Positions 1 through 6,726 of a stretch of DNA of 27,405 nucleotides are shown piece by piece. This DNA comes from Bacillota bacterium (GTDB lineage: Bacteria > Bacillota_E > Symbiobacteriia > Symbiobacteriales > Symbiobacteriaceae), in NCBI GenBank assembly GCA_003242675.1, contig QGVE01000017.1, forward strand, positions 1 through 27,405. Direction: 5' to 3'. Position 1 is the first letter of the stretch, and each line of letters begins with the position of its first letter. Made by a program: the position numbers and the translations under genes. The notes below the pieces were generated by a model that saw nothing but the letters and a program-made list of their open reading frames with translations, did not search any database and was not told the origin of the DNA.

Positions 1-134
1 CGACCAAGTCCCAAAACCGTGCACACCCCCAGCCATGGCGGCTCGCGATCACCCCTTTCTGAAGCGTTGGACGGTTCGGCGGAGTGGGCGAGTTCCAGCC
101 TGCCGTGCGGCCGTTGCGCGGGCGCGGGGCGCAC

Positions 135-279
135 AGTGCGATGGAATTCCACCCGACGGGCGCACGGAATGGCAATCTGTCGCAGTTCGGCGTAGCCGCG
201 GCCTTGTGCCAGGTAGTTGAGGCGTTTAGTCGTTCGGCGAAGGGCACGAAGTGCGACGGACTTCCACTGGACGGCCGCA
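135..279. repeat. Imperfect 30-bp direct repeat, 115 bp apart
   Basis: The copies at 135-164 and 250-279 match at 25 of 30 positions. Shared blocks are AGTGCGA, GGA, TTCCAC and GACGG. A looser echo of the sequence around 60-97 is found near 218-250 (TTCGGCG and flanking bases). The spacing is irregular, so this looks like a degraded repeat tract rather than an active array. Confidence 0.4.
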
Positions 280-392
280 GCGCGGCGAAACGACCCATGC
301 TGGATAGTTGAGGTGTGAAGAAGGCGGCCGCGGGACGGAGGGTTGAGGGAGCGAAAAGCGCGATGCGGCTGGCCCGGCGGTGTTTACGCGGG

Positions 393-398
393 TACAAT
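393..398 (+). promoter_or_regulatory. Possible -10 box for the DCC-family gene
   Basis: TACAAT matches the sigma-A -10 consensus at 5 of 6 positions. It lies 39 bases before the GTG start at 437. The hexamer 17 bases upstream (TGGCCC) is a weak -35, so the call rests on the -10 alone. Confidence 0.25.
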
Positions 399-436
399 GG
401 CGGAGAGGTCGGGGAGGACCTTGGGAGGTGCCGGCC

Positions 437-826
437 GTGCAGCGGATCACGGTGTTCTACGACGGGTGGTGCCCGCTATGCACCGCGGCCCGTCATCGCC
501 TGGCCCGGCTGGACTGGCTGGGCAGGCTGCAGTTCGTCTCGATCCGGGATCCGGGTGCGGCCGAAGGCGCCGGCGTGTCGCCGGAGCGGCTGGCGGCACG
601 CCTGCACGTCTACTCTCCCGGCACCGGCCGCTGGGCGGAGGGCATCTGGGCGGTGGCGGCCATCGCCGCGCGGCTCCCCCTCCTCTGGCCCCTCTGGCCG
701 CTCCTGGTTCTGGCGGGGTTCACCGGCCTGGGGCAGGCCGTCTACGACTTCATCGCCCGTCGGCGGGCGATCGTGCCCGTTGGGCAGTGCAGCGAGGAAG
801 GATGCCCGCTGCCGGGCCGGGACTAG
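437..826 (+). CDS. DCC-family thiol-disulfide oxidoreductase-like protein (DUF393)
   Basis: This 129-residue protein opens with a beta strand and the family signature YDGWCPLC (residues 8-15), giving a CxxC pair at C12 and C15. That is the thioredoxin-like motif that defines the DCC/DUF393 family, whose members are usually about 110-150 residues. A hydrophobic stretch follows near residues 77-100 (LLWPLWPLLVLAGF), so it may associate with the membrane. I chose GTG at 437 because GGGAGGT at 423-429 precedes it at good spacing. The upstream ATG at 380 would add 19 residues that do not resemble the family and has no ribosome binding site. Substrate and partner are unknown. It is monocistronic and converges on the aminotransferase. 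Confidence 0.85.
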   Translation: MQRITVFYDGWCPLCTAARHRLARLDWLGRLQFVSIRDPGAAEGAGVSPERLAARLHVYSPGTGRWAEGIWAVAAIAARLPLLWPLWPLLVLAGFTGLGQAVYDFIARRRAIVPVGQCSEEGCPLPGRD

Positions 827-906
827 CCCCCGTCGAAATCGGGAATAGACGCCCCCTGCCGAAAAGCTGTGTCAAGTTCTGACGAACACAGGTACCCCCA
901 AACGAA

Positions 907-944
907 CAACCGACCCTTCCCAACAGAGGGTCGGTTGGTTTTTT
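907..944 (+). terminator. Rho-independent terminator
   Basis: A perfect 11-bp stem (907-917 with 927-937), a 9-nt loop and six T residues (939-944). It is 80 bases after the DCC gene stop and is the only classical stem plus U-tract terminator on the plus strand of this window. Confidence 0.85.
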
Positions 945-1077
945 GTGGCATCAGAGCAGGGCGAGATGATGACGATTCGTTTAGTTGCCCTGTCCTTGCC
1001 GGCCGGGGGCGCTGGTCCCCCGCGTTAGAGGCAGCCCCTACCCCGTACGCCAGTCGCCCCCGGTCCACAGGCCCCCG

Positions 1078-2427
1078 CTATCCCCTGCGCCGGTCGCCCT
1101 CCTGCCGGATGACCCGGTCGTAGACGTCCACCAGCCGGTCGATCTCCTCCTCCGTGATCACCAGCGGCGGGGTGATCATCAGCGTGTCCCGGTACGGGGC
1201 GATGCCGGTGATGACGCCCTCCCGGAGGCAGCCAGCCTCCACGTCGAACCGGAAGGCCCGGTCCCCCTCGGGGAAGCGCTCCCGCGTCTCCCGGTCCCGC
1301 ACCAGCTCGGCGGCCACCATCAGCCCCCGGCCGCGCACCTCGGCGATGTAGGGGTTGTCCCGGGCGATCAGGGCCTGCTTCAGCCGCTCGCCCAGGCGGG
1401 CGGCCCGCTCGGCCAGCCGCTCCCGCTCCAGGATCGCGATGTTCTCCATGGCGACCGCGCAGGCCACCGGATGGCCGGCGTAGGTGAAGCCGTGCTCAAA
1501 GGGGAAGTCCGCCTCGGCGATGGCCTCGATCACGTGGTCGCCGACCAGCACGGCCCCCAGCGGCAGGTAGCCGCTGGTGAGCCCTTTTGCGAGGCACATC
1601 AGGTCGGGCACGACGCCGAACTGCTCGCACGCCCACAGCGTGCCCGTGCGGCCGAAGCCGGTCATCACCTCATCGAGGATCAGCAGCACGCCGTACTTGT
1701 CGCAGATCTGCCGCACGTGCTGGAAGTAATCGTCCGGCGGCACGATGATCCCGCCCACCCCCAGGATCGGCTCGGCCAGGAAGGCGGCCACCGTCTCGGG
1801 CCCCTCGGCGAGGATTCGCTCCTCCAGAAGGGCGGCGTACTTGCGCCCCGCCTCCGGGTCGTCCCCCCGGTAGGGCCCCTCGAAGGTGTCGGGCGAGGGG
1901 ATGTGCACGAACCCCGGCACCAGCGGCCCGTAGTGGGCGCGATGCGCCTCAAAGGCCGTGGCGGAGAGCGCCCCGAGGCTGTTGCCGTGATAGCCGAGGT
2001 CCAGGCAGATGATCTTGTACCCGTCCTTCCGCCCCCGCGCCCGCTGGTAGAGCCGGGCGATCTTTACGGCCGTCTCCACCGACTCGGCCCCGCCCAGGGT
2101 GAAGAAGACCTTCCCCAACCCCTGCGGCGCGAGCGAGGCCAGCTTGGCCGCCAGGCGGACCGCCGGCTCGTTGGAGAACTGGAAGTAGGTGTGGTAGTAC
2201 ATCAGCCGCTCCATCTGGGCCGCGGCCACCGCCCCGAGCTCCCGCCGGCCGTAGCCGATGTTCACCAGCACCATGCCCGCCTGCGCGTCCAGGTAGGCCC
2301 GGCCGTCGATGTCGTAGACGGTCGACCCCTCGGCGCGGGTGATGATCGTCGTCCCCTTCCGGGCCAGATCCCGGAAGCGGACCTCGTTGTGAATGAGGTG
2401 ACGCAGGTCCAGCTCTTTCAGGTTCAT
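1078..2427 (-). CDS. Class III (omega) aminotransferase, PLP-dependent
   Basis: The 449-residue product has the full fold-type I class III aminotransferase layout. GGAESVETAVKIAR (112-125) is the phosphate-binding region, YHG lies at 146-148, LDEV (251-254) carries the Asp that pairs with the pyridine nitrogen, and K281 in LAKGLTSGYLPLG is the PLP Schiff-base lysine. The family moves amino groups from omega-amino acids, amines or GABA to pyruvate or 2-oxoglutarate. Sequence alone does not settle the substrate; beta-alanine/omega-amino acid:pyruvate aminotransferase is a reasonable guess. The ATG at 2427 follows AGGAGGAGAT on the minus strand. The gene stands alone. A 34-bp tandem repeat lies 54-156 bases upstream of its start, within any leader or promoter it has. 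Confidence 0.9.
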   Translation of the reverse strand: MNLKELDLRHLIHNEVRFRDLARKGTTIITRAEGSTVYDIDGRAYLDAQAGMVLVNIGYGRRELGAVAAAQMERLMYYHTYFQFSNEPAVRLAAKLASLAPQGLGKVFFTLGGAESVETAVKIARLYQRARGRKDGYKIICLDLGYHGNSLGALSATAFEAHRAHYGPLVPGFVHIPSPDTFEGPYRGDDPEAGRKYAALLEERILAEGPETVAAFLAEPILGVGGIIVPPDDYFQHVRQICDKYGVLLILDEVMTGFGRTGTLWACEQFGVVPDLMCLAKGLTSGYLPLGAVLVGDHVIEAIAEADFPFEHGFTYAGHPVACAVAMENIAILERERLAERAARLGERLKQALIARDNPYIAEVRGRGLMVAAELVRDRETRERFPEGDRAFRFDVEAGCLREGVITGIAPYRDTLMITPPLVITEEEIDRLVDVYDRVIRQEGDRRRG

Positions 2428-2480
2428 GGGATCTCCTCCTGTAGAAACCCGGGAGCCCTACCCGCGCAGGCGCAGCCCGC

Positions 2481-2602
2481 TCGCCCGGTCCCCCGGCGCG
2501 GAGGTGCTCTGCGCTCGCCCGGTCCCCCGTCGCGGAGGTGCTCTGTGCTTGCCCGGTCCCCCGGCGCAAAGGTGCGTTGCGGTCGCCCGGTCCCCGCCGC
2601 GG
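2481..2602. repeat. 34-bp tandem repeat, about 3.5 copies
   Basis: Units start at 2481, 2515, 2549 and 2583, so the period is exactly 34 bp; the last copy decays after about 13 bases. Units 1 and 2 differ at two positions, and unit 3 is more diverged. Each begins TCGCCCGGTCCCC and carries GGAGGTGC or AAGGTGC. 34 is not a multiple of three, so the array cannot encode a regular peptide repeat. It lies between the divergent aminotransferase and nucleotidyltransferase genes. Confidence 0.85.
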
Positions 2603-2843
2603 TCTTGGGGGCCCGCCCTCGCCCCGCCTCCCGCGGGGATCCGCCGCCCGGGAGGCCCCACGCGACTGCAGCCCTCCATCAGGCCGGGCGTCGGGACCCA
2701 TTGTAACCCGACGTCCCGAAGTCGGACCAGTGGAAGCCGTGCCGGTGGGCAGGCGCGGCGGGCGGCTGGAACAGGGTGCGGGGATGCTCCCGTCCAACTC
2801 CGCGAGCCCTGCTTAGCAACGACGACAATCAAGGAGGATGTGC
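2603..2843. other. Divergent intergenic region
   Basis: Between the 34-bp array and the nucleotidyltransferase I see no gene. A minus-strand TACAAT near 2697-2702 could serve as a -10 for the aminotransferase, placing the repeat array in its transcript leader, but no good -35 accompanies it. For the plus-strand gene I find only the strong ribosome binding site AAGGAGG at 2831-2837. Confidence 0.35.
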
Positions 2844-3599
2844 ATGGACAGGCCCCTGCCCCCTGACGTCGCGGACCTCATGCAGAGCTTCGCCTCCGGG
2901 CTCCGGCGGGTGCTGGGCGACCGGCTGGTGGGCGTCTACCTGGGCGGATCGATCTCGCTGGGCGACTACTGCGCCACCAACAGCGACCTGGACTTCCTGG
3001 TCGTCACCGCCGGGCACCTCACCCCGGACGAACTGGACGCGCTGGCGATCTTCCACCAGGAGTTCCTGGAGGCCCACCCTGCGGCCAGCCGGCTGGAAGG
3101 GGACTACGCGCCCCGGGAGTGCATCATCCCCGAGGGCACGACCGTCCCGGTGCCCCGGTGCAGGCGGGGCGTCTTCGAGCGACACGTCGACGAGGTCATG
3201 CTCTCCGCCGACAACATCTACAACATGCGGGAGAACGGCATCGCCTTCGCCGGTCCGCCGCCGGCCGAGGTGCTGCCCCCGGTCACCCCGGACCAGGTGC
3301 GGGACGCGGTGCGGGCGATGCTGGCGGAGCCGCCGAAGCCCGCCCTGGGGCCCGAGCAGCAGGCCGATGAACTGCTCGACCTGCTTCGCTCCCTATACGC
3401 CCTGGAGGCGGGGCGGCCGGCAACGAAGGCGCAGGGGGCCGAGTGGGCGCGCCGCCGCCTGGATCCTCGCTGGCACCCCGTGATCGAGGCGGCCCTGGCC
3501 GTCCGCCGGGGCGACGCCGCGGCGTGGGACGGGCCAACCGCCCGGGCCGCCCTCGAGCTCGACCGGCTCCTGCGCGCACCATTCGTCCGGACGGGATAG
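2844..3599 (+). CDS. Aminoglycoside adenylyltransferase-like nucleotidyltransferase
   Basis: The 251-residue product has an N-terminal Pol-beta-type nucleotidyltransferase domain: GGSISLGDY (34-42) followed by SDLDFLVV (47-54), whose D48 and D50 are the metal-binding pair. The C-terminal half is helical (about 150-250), like the helical domain of ANT(3'')/ANT(9) enzymes and DUF4111 relatives, which transfer AMP to aminoglycosides or spectinomycin. The architecture supports that superfamily; resistance activity is inference. I chose ATG at 2844, six bases after AAGGAGG. An in-frame ATG at 2838 directly abuts that site and is too close to use. The gene is alone and ends at a hairpin facing the methyltransferase gene. 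Confidence 0.75.
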   Translation: MDRPLPPDVADLMQSFASGLRRVLGDRLVGVYLGGSISLGDYCATNSDLDFLVVTAGHLTPDELDALAIFHQEFLEAHPAASRLEGDYAPRECIIPEGTTVPVPRCRRGVFERHVDEVMLSADNIYNMRENGIAFAGPPPAEVLPPVTPDQVRDAVRAMLAEPPKPALGPEQQADELLDLLRSLYALEAGRPATKAQGAEWARRRLDPRWHPVIEAALAVRRGDAAAWDGPTARAALELDRLLRAPFVRTG

Positions 3600-3628
3600 T
3601 CCGGATGTACCCGCACGCCCCGGCGCAA

Positions 3629-3651
3629 CGCCGTCCAGCACCTGGACGGCG
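3629..3651. terminator. Hairpin between convergent genes
   Basis: A perfect 10-bp stem (3629-3638 with 3642-3651) with a 3-nt loop sits between the stops at 3599 and 3656. No U-tract follows on either strand. It is probably a bidirectional transcription end. Confidence 0.55.
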
Positions 3652-3655
3652 GGAG

Positions 3656-4507
3656 TCAGCCCGGCAGCCGGCCCCCGAACCGCTCCAGCAGCAGCTCCTC
3701 CGGCGTCAGCGCCGGCTGGGCGACGAAGTGCACCACGTGCCACCGGGCCTTCTGCGCGGCGATGGCCTCTGCCGCGGCCGGCAGGGCGGCCAGGGTCCGC
3801 TCCACCGCATCCCGGTGGTCCTTGCCGGGCAGGGCGGGGCGGATGCGCATCAGGTTGTACAGCTCGCCGCCCGGCTCCGTCTCGGGCCGTTCGGTCGGGA
3901 TCGCCTGCGCCTCGTAGCGGACCGGCTTGTAGCCGGCCCCTTTCAGCGTGCCCTCGATGGACCGCTGGTTCGGCAGCCGCTCGACGCTCGGCAGCCCGCG
4001 CGGCAGGAGCCCCTGCCGGTGCAGCTCCTGGATGAACACGTACTGCGGCGTCACCTGGTCCCGCAGGACGTTGAAGTACGTGCCCGAAAGCGAGAAGCAG
4101 AAATACCCCGTGGGCTTGATCTTGCTCCGCCAGGCCCGCAGCACGCCCTCGGGGTCCCGGAAGGAGAGCAGCGCGAGGTTGCAGAGCACCCGGTCCACCT
4201 TGCCGGGGATCAGATCAGCCGCCGCGATGGGATCGGCCGCGTGGTACGCCCCCGCCCGGCTGCCGATCCGCCTCCGGACAGCGGCCAGCAGGGAGGGGTC
4301 CGCCTCCACCACCGTCAGCTGCAGCCCCCCGGGCACCTGGTCCAGGGCCGCCGCGCTGGTCAGGCCGGTCCCGGCCCCCAGGTCGACCACGGTCATCCCC
4401 GGCCGCAGCTCCGCCAGCTCGCACAGCCTGCGGGCGGACTCCCGGTAAAGCGCCATCTGCGCGGCGATCCCGTGCACGTACTCGCCCCAGTCGTCCATCC
4501 TCCTCAT
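3656..4507 (-). CDS. Class I SAM-dependent methyltransferase
   Basis: The 283-residue product has a Rossmann methyltransferase core. Motif I is VVDLGAGTG (40-48), an acidic motif II lies in TVVEADPSLL, and CNLALLSF matches the motif IV region. The C-terminal third, about residues 180-283, is not one I recognise and may set the substrate. Its start ATG overlaps the stop of the DNA glycosylase gene (ATGA), so the two are translationally coupled; a second ATG three codons in is an alternative. No substrate can be named. Linkage to a DNA glycosylase makes a nucleic-acid role possible, but this is only a guess. Confidence 0.75.
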   Translation of the reverse strand: MRRMDDWGEYVHGIAAQMALYRESARRLCELAELRPGMTVVDLGAGTGLTSAAALDQVPGGLQLTVVEADPSLLAAVRRRIGSRAGAYHAADPIAAADLIPGKVDRVLCNLALLSFRDPEGVLRAWRSKIKPTGYFCFSLSGTYFNVLRDQVTPQYVFIQELHRQGLLPRGLPSVERLPNQRSIEGTLKGAGYKPVRYEAQAIPTERPETEPGGELYNLMRIRPALPGKDHRDAVERTLAALPAAAEAIAAQKARWHVVHFVAQPALTPEELLLERFGGRLPG

Positions 4508-5019
4508 CCCCCTTCCGCCACCAGCGCCCGAAGCTCCCGATAGAGCCGCAGCTTCTCCGCCAGGGGCACCCGGCTCCGCCCGCTGGGCGACGCTGCCACG
4601 AAGTCCAGCACCCCGGGCACCACCGACGACGGCTGCAGGCCGTATTCGACCCGGCGGCTGCCGGTCAGGGCGGCGTAGATGCCCTTTCCGTTGTAGCAGG
4701 CCACCCGCGGCCGGTACCGGGCCAGCTTGGCGAGCAGTTCCTCCCGCCCGGCCCGCAGCTCCGCCGGGGTGAGGTCGCCGCTGGACCGGGTCGACCGGCC
4801 CACGAGGTCGGTGAGGCCATAGCCGAGCGCCAGCAGCGACGCGTCCTCGTGGGGCGCGTAGAGCCTGTCGGTCAGGCCGGCCTGCCAGAGCAGCCAGTAG
4901 AACCGGTTGCCGGGGTACGCGTAGTAATGCCCCACCCGGGCGGAAGACTCCCCGGGATTGAAGCCGACGAAGACGACGCGCAGCCCGGGAGCCAGGTAGT
5001 CGGGCAAGGGCCGGGTCAC
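4504..5019 (-). CDS. mug: MUG/TDG-type mismatch-specific DNA glycosylase
   Basis: The 171-residue protein carries GFNPGES (19-25), matching the GINPG active-site motif of bacterial MUG, followed by GHYYAYPGNRFYWLL, the characteristic second block. The C-terminal ASPSGRSR (143-150) matches the NPSG-type motif that wedges into DNA. N21 corresponds to the catalytic Asn. MUG enzymes excise uracil or thymine opposite G and etheno-cytosine, a relevant repair need in a GC-rich and possibly thermophilic genome. The GTG start at 5019 overlaps the upstream stop in GTGA, and conserved sequence begins almost at once. The same frame stays open to 5394, but that extension is the shadow of the neighbouring gene. 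Confidence 0.85.
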   Translation of the reverse strand: MTRPLPDYLAPGLRVVFVGFNPGESSARVGHYYAYPGNRFYWLLWQAGLTDRLYAPHEDASLLALGYGLTDLVGRSTRSSGDLTPAELRAGREELLAKLARYRPRVACYNGKGIYAALTGSRRVEYGLQPSSVVPGVLDFVAASPSGRSRVPLAEKLRLYRELRALVAEGG

Positions 5020-5618
5020 GCCGGAGCCCCGCCGGATCCGCCTTCGCTTCCCACCCGGCGGGCCCCTTCGCCTTCCTCCTCCGCGGCCGGCAGCTCCAGC
5101 GCGTCGAACTGGGCGGTGAGCCACGCGACGTGCTCCCGCATCGCCTCGTCCTGCATCAGCACCGCCCACGCCTGCCGGGCGGCGGCGACGAAGGCCGGGT
5201 TCAGCTCGTCCACCCGGTACCGCTCCGGCAGCGGGCAGAGCCCCCGGGCCAGGAAGGAGTACCGCATCTCCAGCTCCCCGTCGGGGCGCAGGTAGGGCAG
5301 GAGCGGGTAGGTGCGGCACTCGAACGGGCGCTTGGACCGGTCGCAGAGCCGCGTGCACTGGAGGAACGGGACCGCGTCGAACCGCTCCTCCCACGACGGG
5401 GCGAATTCGTACTCGCGGGTCGAGTGGAACTGCCAGCTTGTGAAGTCCTCCGTCCCGTCGAACAGCGGCAGCTCGCCCGGAATCAGGTAGACCCCCTCGT
5501 CGGGGCCGAAGTCGGTGCAGCAGCGGTGGCCGCAGAGGGTGCCGCAGTCAAAGGGCAGCGGCGTCACGTCGGCCAGGAGCCGGCGGGCCTCGGCGATCAG
5601 GCGCAGGTCCACGGTCAT
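5016..5618 (-). CDS. YkgJ-like cysteine-cluster protein
   Basis: The 200-residue product has eight cysteines in two groups: C25, C29, C33, C34 and C88, C92, C101, C128. This CxxxCxxxCC pattern and the later cysteine group match the YkgJ/UPF0153 family, thought to bind zinc or an iron-sulfur cluster. The biochemical role of the family is not established. The C-terminus (about 175-200) is low complexity and Glu/Gly rich. I chose ATG at 5618, preceded by GGGGGG; the same frame runs open upstream only because it lies opposite the dehydrogenase gene. It is first of three overlapping genes with the glycosylase and methyltransferase, so the three are probably made together. Confidence 0.75.
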   Translation of the reverse strand: MTVDLRLIAEARRLLADVTPLPFDCGTLCGHRCCTDFGPDEGVYLIPGELPLFDGTEDFTSWQFHSTREYEFAPSWEERFDAVPFLQCTRLCDRSKRPFECRTYPLLPYLRPDGELEMRYSFLARGLCPLPERYRVDELNPAFVAAARQAWAVLMQDEAMREHVAWLTAQFDALELPAAEEEGEGARRVGSEGGSGGAPA

Positions 5619-5651
5619 GGTGATCCCCCCGTTGTCTGCACTGTACCACAT

Positions 5652-5680
5652 TTGTCTGGGGTCGTCGCCCCGGATGTGAT
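5652..5680 (+). promoter_or_regulatory. Candidate promoter for the dehydrogenase gene
   Basis: TTGTCT (5652-5657), a 17-bp spacer and TGTGAT (5675-5680) each match the sigma-A consensus at 4 of 6 positions. They lie 41 bases before the ATG at 5721 in the short divergent gap. Confidence 0.35.
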
Positions 5681-5720
5681 AGGATGGACTTGCAATCCTG
5701 GCAGAGGAGGATGCAGTGAC

Positions 5721-6602
5721 ATGGCCAACCTCGGATTCATCGGACTCGGCCGCATGGGCCGGCACATGGCGCGCAACCTGATCAAGGCCGGACACACGGT
5801 CACGCTCTGGAACCGGAGCCAGGCTATCGTCGATGAGCTCGTCGCCGAGGGCGGCAGACGGGCGTCCAGCCCGGCGGAGGTCGCCCGGAACGCCCGCGTG
5901 CTCTTCACCTGCCTCTCGACCCCCGACGTCGTCGAGAACATCCTGCGGCAGGCGCTGGAAGGCGCGCAGCCGGGCGACATCTTTGTCGACCACTCCACCA
6001 TCGGCGTGCGTGACGCCCGGCGCATCGCGGCGATGTGCGCCGAGAAGGGCGTCCAGTTCATCGACGCGCCGGTCTCCGGCGGCCCCTGGGGGGCGGAGGC
6101 CGGCACCCTGACGATCATGTGCGGCGGCGACCGGGCGGCCTTCGACGCGGTGCTTCCGTACCTCCAGATCGAGGGCAAGCAGATCCACTACCTGGGTCCG
6201 GTGGGTGCGGGCTCCGTGGCCAAGCTCTGCAACAACCTCCTGGTCGGCATCCACACGGCGGCGATGGCCGAGGCCTTCGTGCTGGGCACCAAGGCCGGCG
6301 TCGATCCGAAGGCGCTCTACGAGATTATCTCCAACGCGACCGGCCACTCGGCGCAGATCGCGCGCAACATCCCGCAGTTCGTCTTCCCCGGCAAGTTCGA
6401 TGCGGCCTTCTCCATCGACCACCTGCACAAGGACGTCGCGCTGGCGGTGGAGCTCGGGAAGGACGTGAACGTGCGGATGGTCCTCGGGGCCGTGACGCAG
6501 CAGCTGCTGGAGGAAGCCCGTGCGCTGGGCTACGGCAGCTCGGACCAGGCAGCGCTCATCCGCCCGCTCGAGGACCTCGCCGGGGTGAAGGTGCGGGCCT
6601 GA
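5721..6602 (+). CDS. NAD(P)-dependent beta-hydroxyacid dehydrogenase (3-hydroxyisobutyrate dehydrogenase family)
   Basis: The 293-residue product has the N-terminal Rossmann motif GFIGLGRMGRHMARNL (5-20), the substrate-binding block DAPVSGGPWGAEAGTL (115-130), and the helix GSVAKLCNNLL, where K168 is the catalytic lysine of the family. Length fits 3-hydroxyisobutyrate, tartronate-semialdehyde and glyoxylate/succinic semialdehyde reductases, all of which reduce or oxidise short beta-hydroxyacids with NAD(P). R31 in LWNRS after the second strand would favour NADPH over NADH. Exact substrate cannot be told. The ATG follows GAGGAGG (5704-5710). The gene is monocistronic and ends at a strong hairpin. 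Confidence 0.88.
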   Translation: MANLGFIGLGRMGRHMARNLIKAGHTVTLWNRSQAIVDELVAEGGRRASSPAEVARNARVLFTCLSTPDVVENILRQALEGAQPGDIFVDHSTIGVRDARRIAAMCAEKGVQFIDAPVSGGPWGAEAGTLTIMCGGDRAAFDAVLPYLQIEGKQIHYLGPVGAGSVAKLCNNLLVGIHTAAMAEAFVLGTKAGVDPKALYEIISNATGHSAQIARNIPQFVFPGKFDAAFSIDHLHKDVALAVELGKDVNVRMVLGAVTQQLLEEARALGYGSSDQAALIRPLEDLAGVKVRA

Positions 6603-6630
6603 TTGCCCTGCCCTTCTCGCTACATGAATC

Positions 6631-6663
6631 AGGCCCCCCGGGCCGGCCTGGCCCGGGGGGCCT
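6631..6663. terminator. Long GC hairpin between convergent genes
   Basis: A perfect 14-bp stem (6631-6644 with 6650-6663) around a 5-nt loop, 28 bases after the dehydrogenase stop. There is no U-tract on either strand. It probably ends transcription from both sides. Confidence 0.6.
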
Positions 6664-6726
6664 GTGCGCGGGCGATGGCGACGTGAATCCCGCGATGGGC
6701 CGCTGCCTGGGCAGGTTCCGGCCCGG

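Larger units (their letters stand above)
1..436. other. Gene-free left edge with decayed repeats
   Basis: I see no convincing gene here. The open frames overlap one another, lack ribosome binding sites and resemble nothing I recognise. The stretch holds an imperfect direct repeat (135-164 and 250-279) and a second echo around TAGTTGAG at 214-221 and 305-312. A possible -10 box (TACAAT, 393-398) lies 39 bases before the first gene, with only a poor -35 match upstream. Confidence 0.5.

Noticed and set aside
2481..2602. The 34-bp repeat as a CRISPR array
   Set aside because: The units abut directly with no unique spacers, and no cas gene is present.
985..2706. 573-codon plus-strand open frame opposite the aminotransferase
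   Set aside because: It is the antisense shadow of a gene with clear PLP motifs and shows Pro/Gly/Arg/His-rich sequence without domains.
2603..2843. A T-box or other riboswitch upstream of the nucleotidyltransferase
   Set aside because: I could not find the specifier loop, antiterminator motif or a terminator stem, and the downstream gene is not a typical target.
5619..6428. N-terminal extension of the cysteine-cluster protein to 470 residues
   Set aside because: The extra part runs antisense to the dehydrogenase gene and has no domain. A good start with family sequence lies at 5618.
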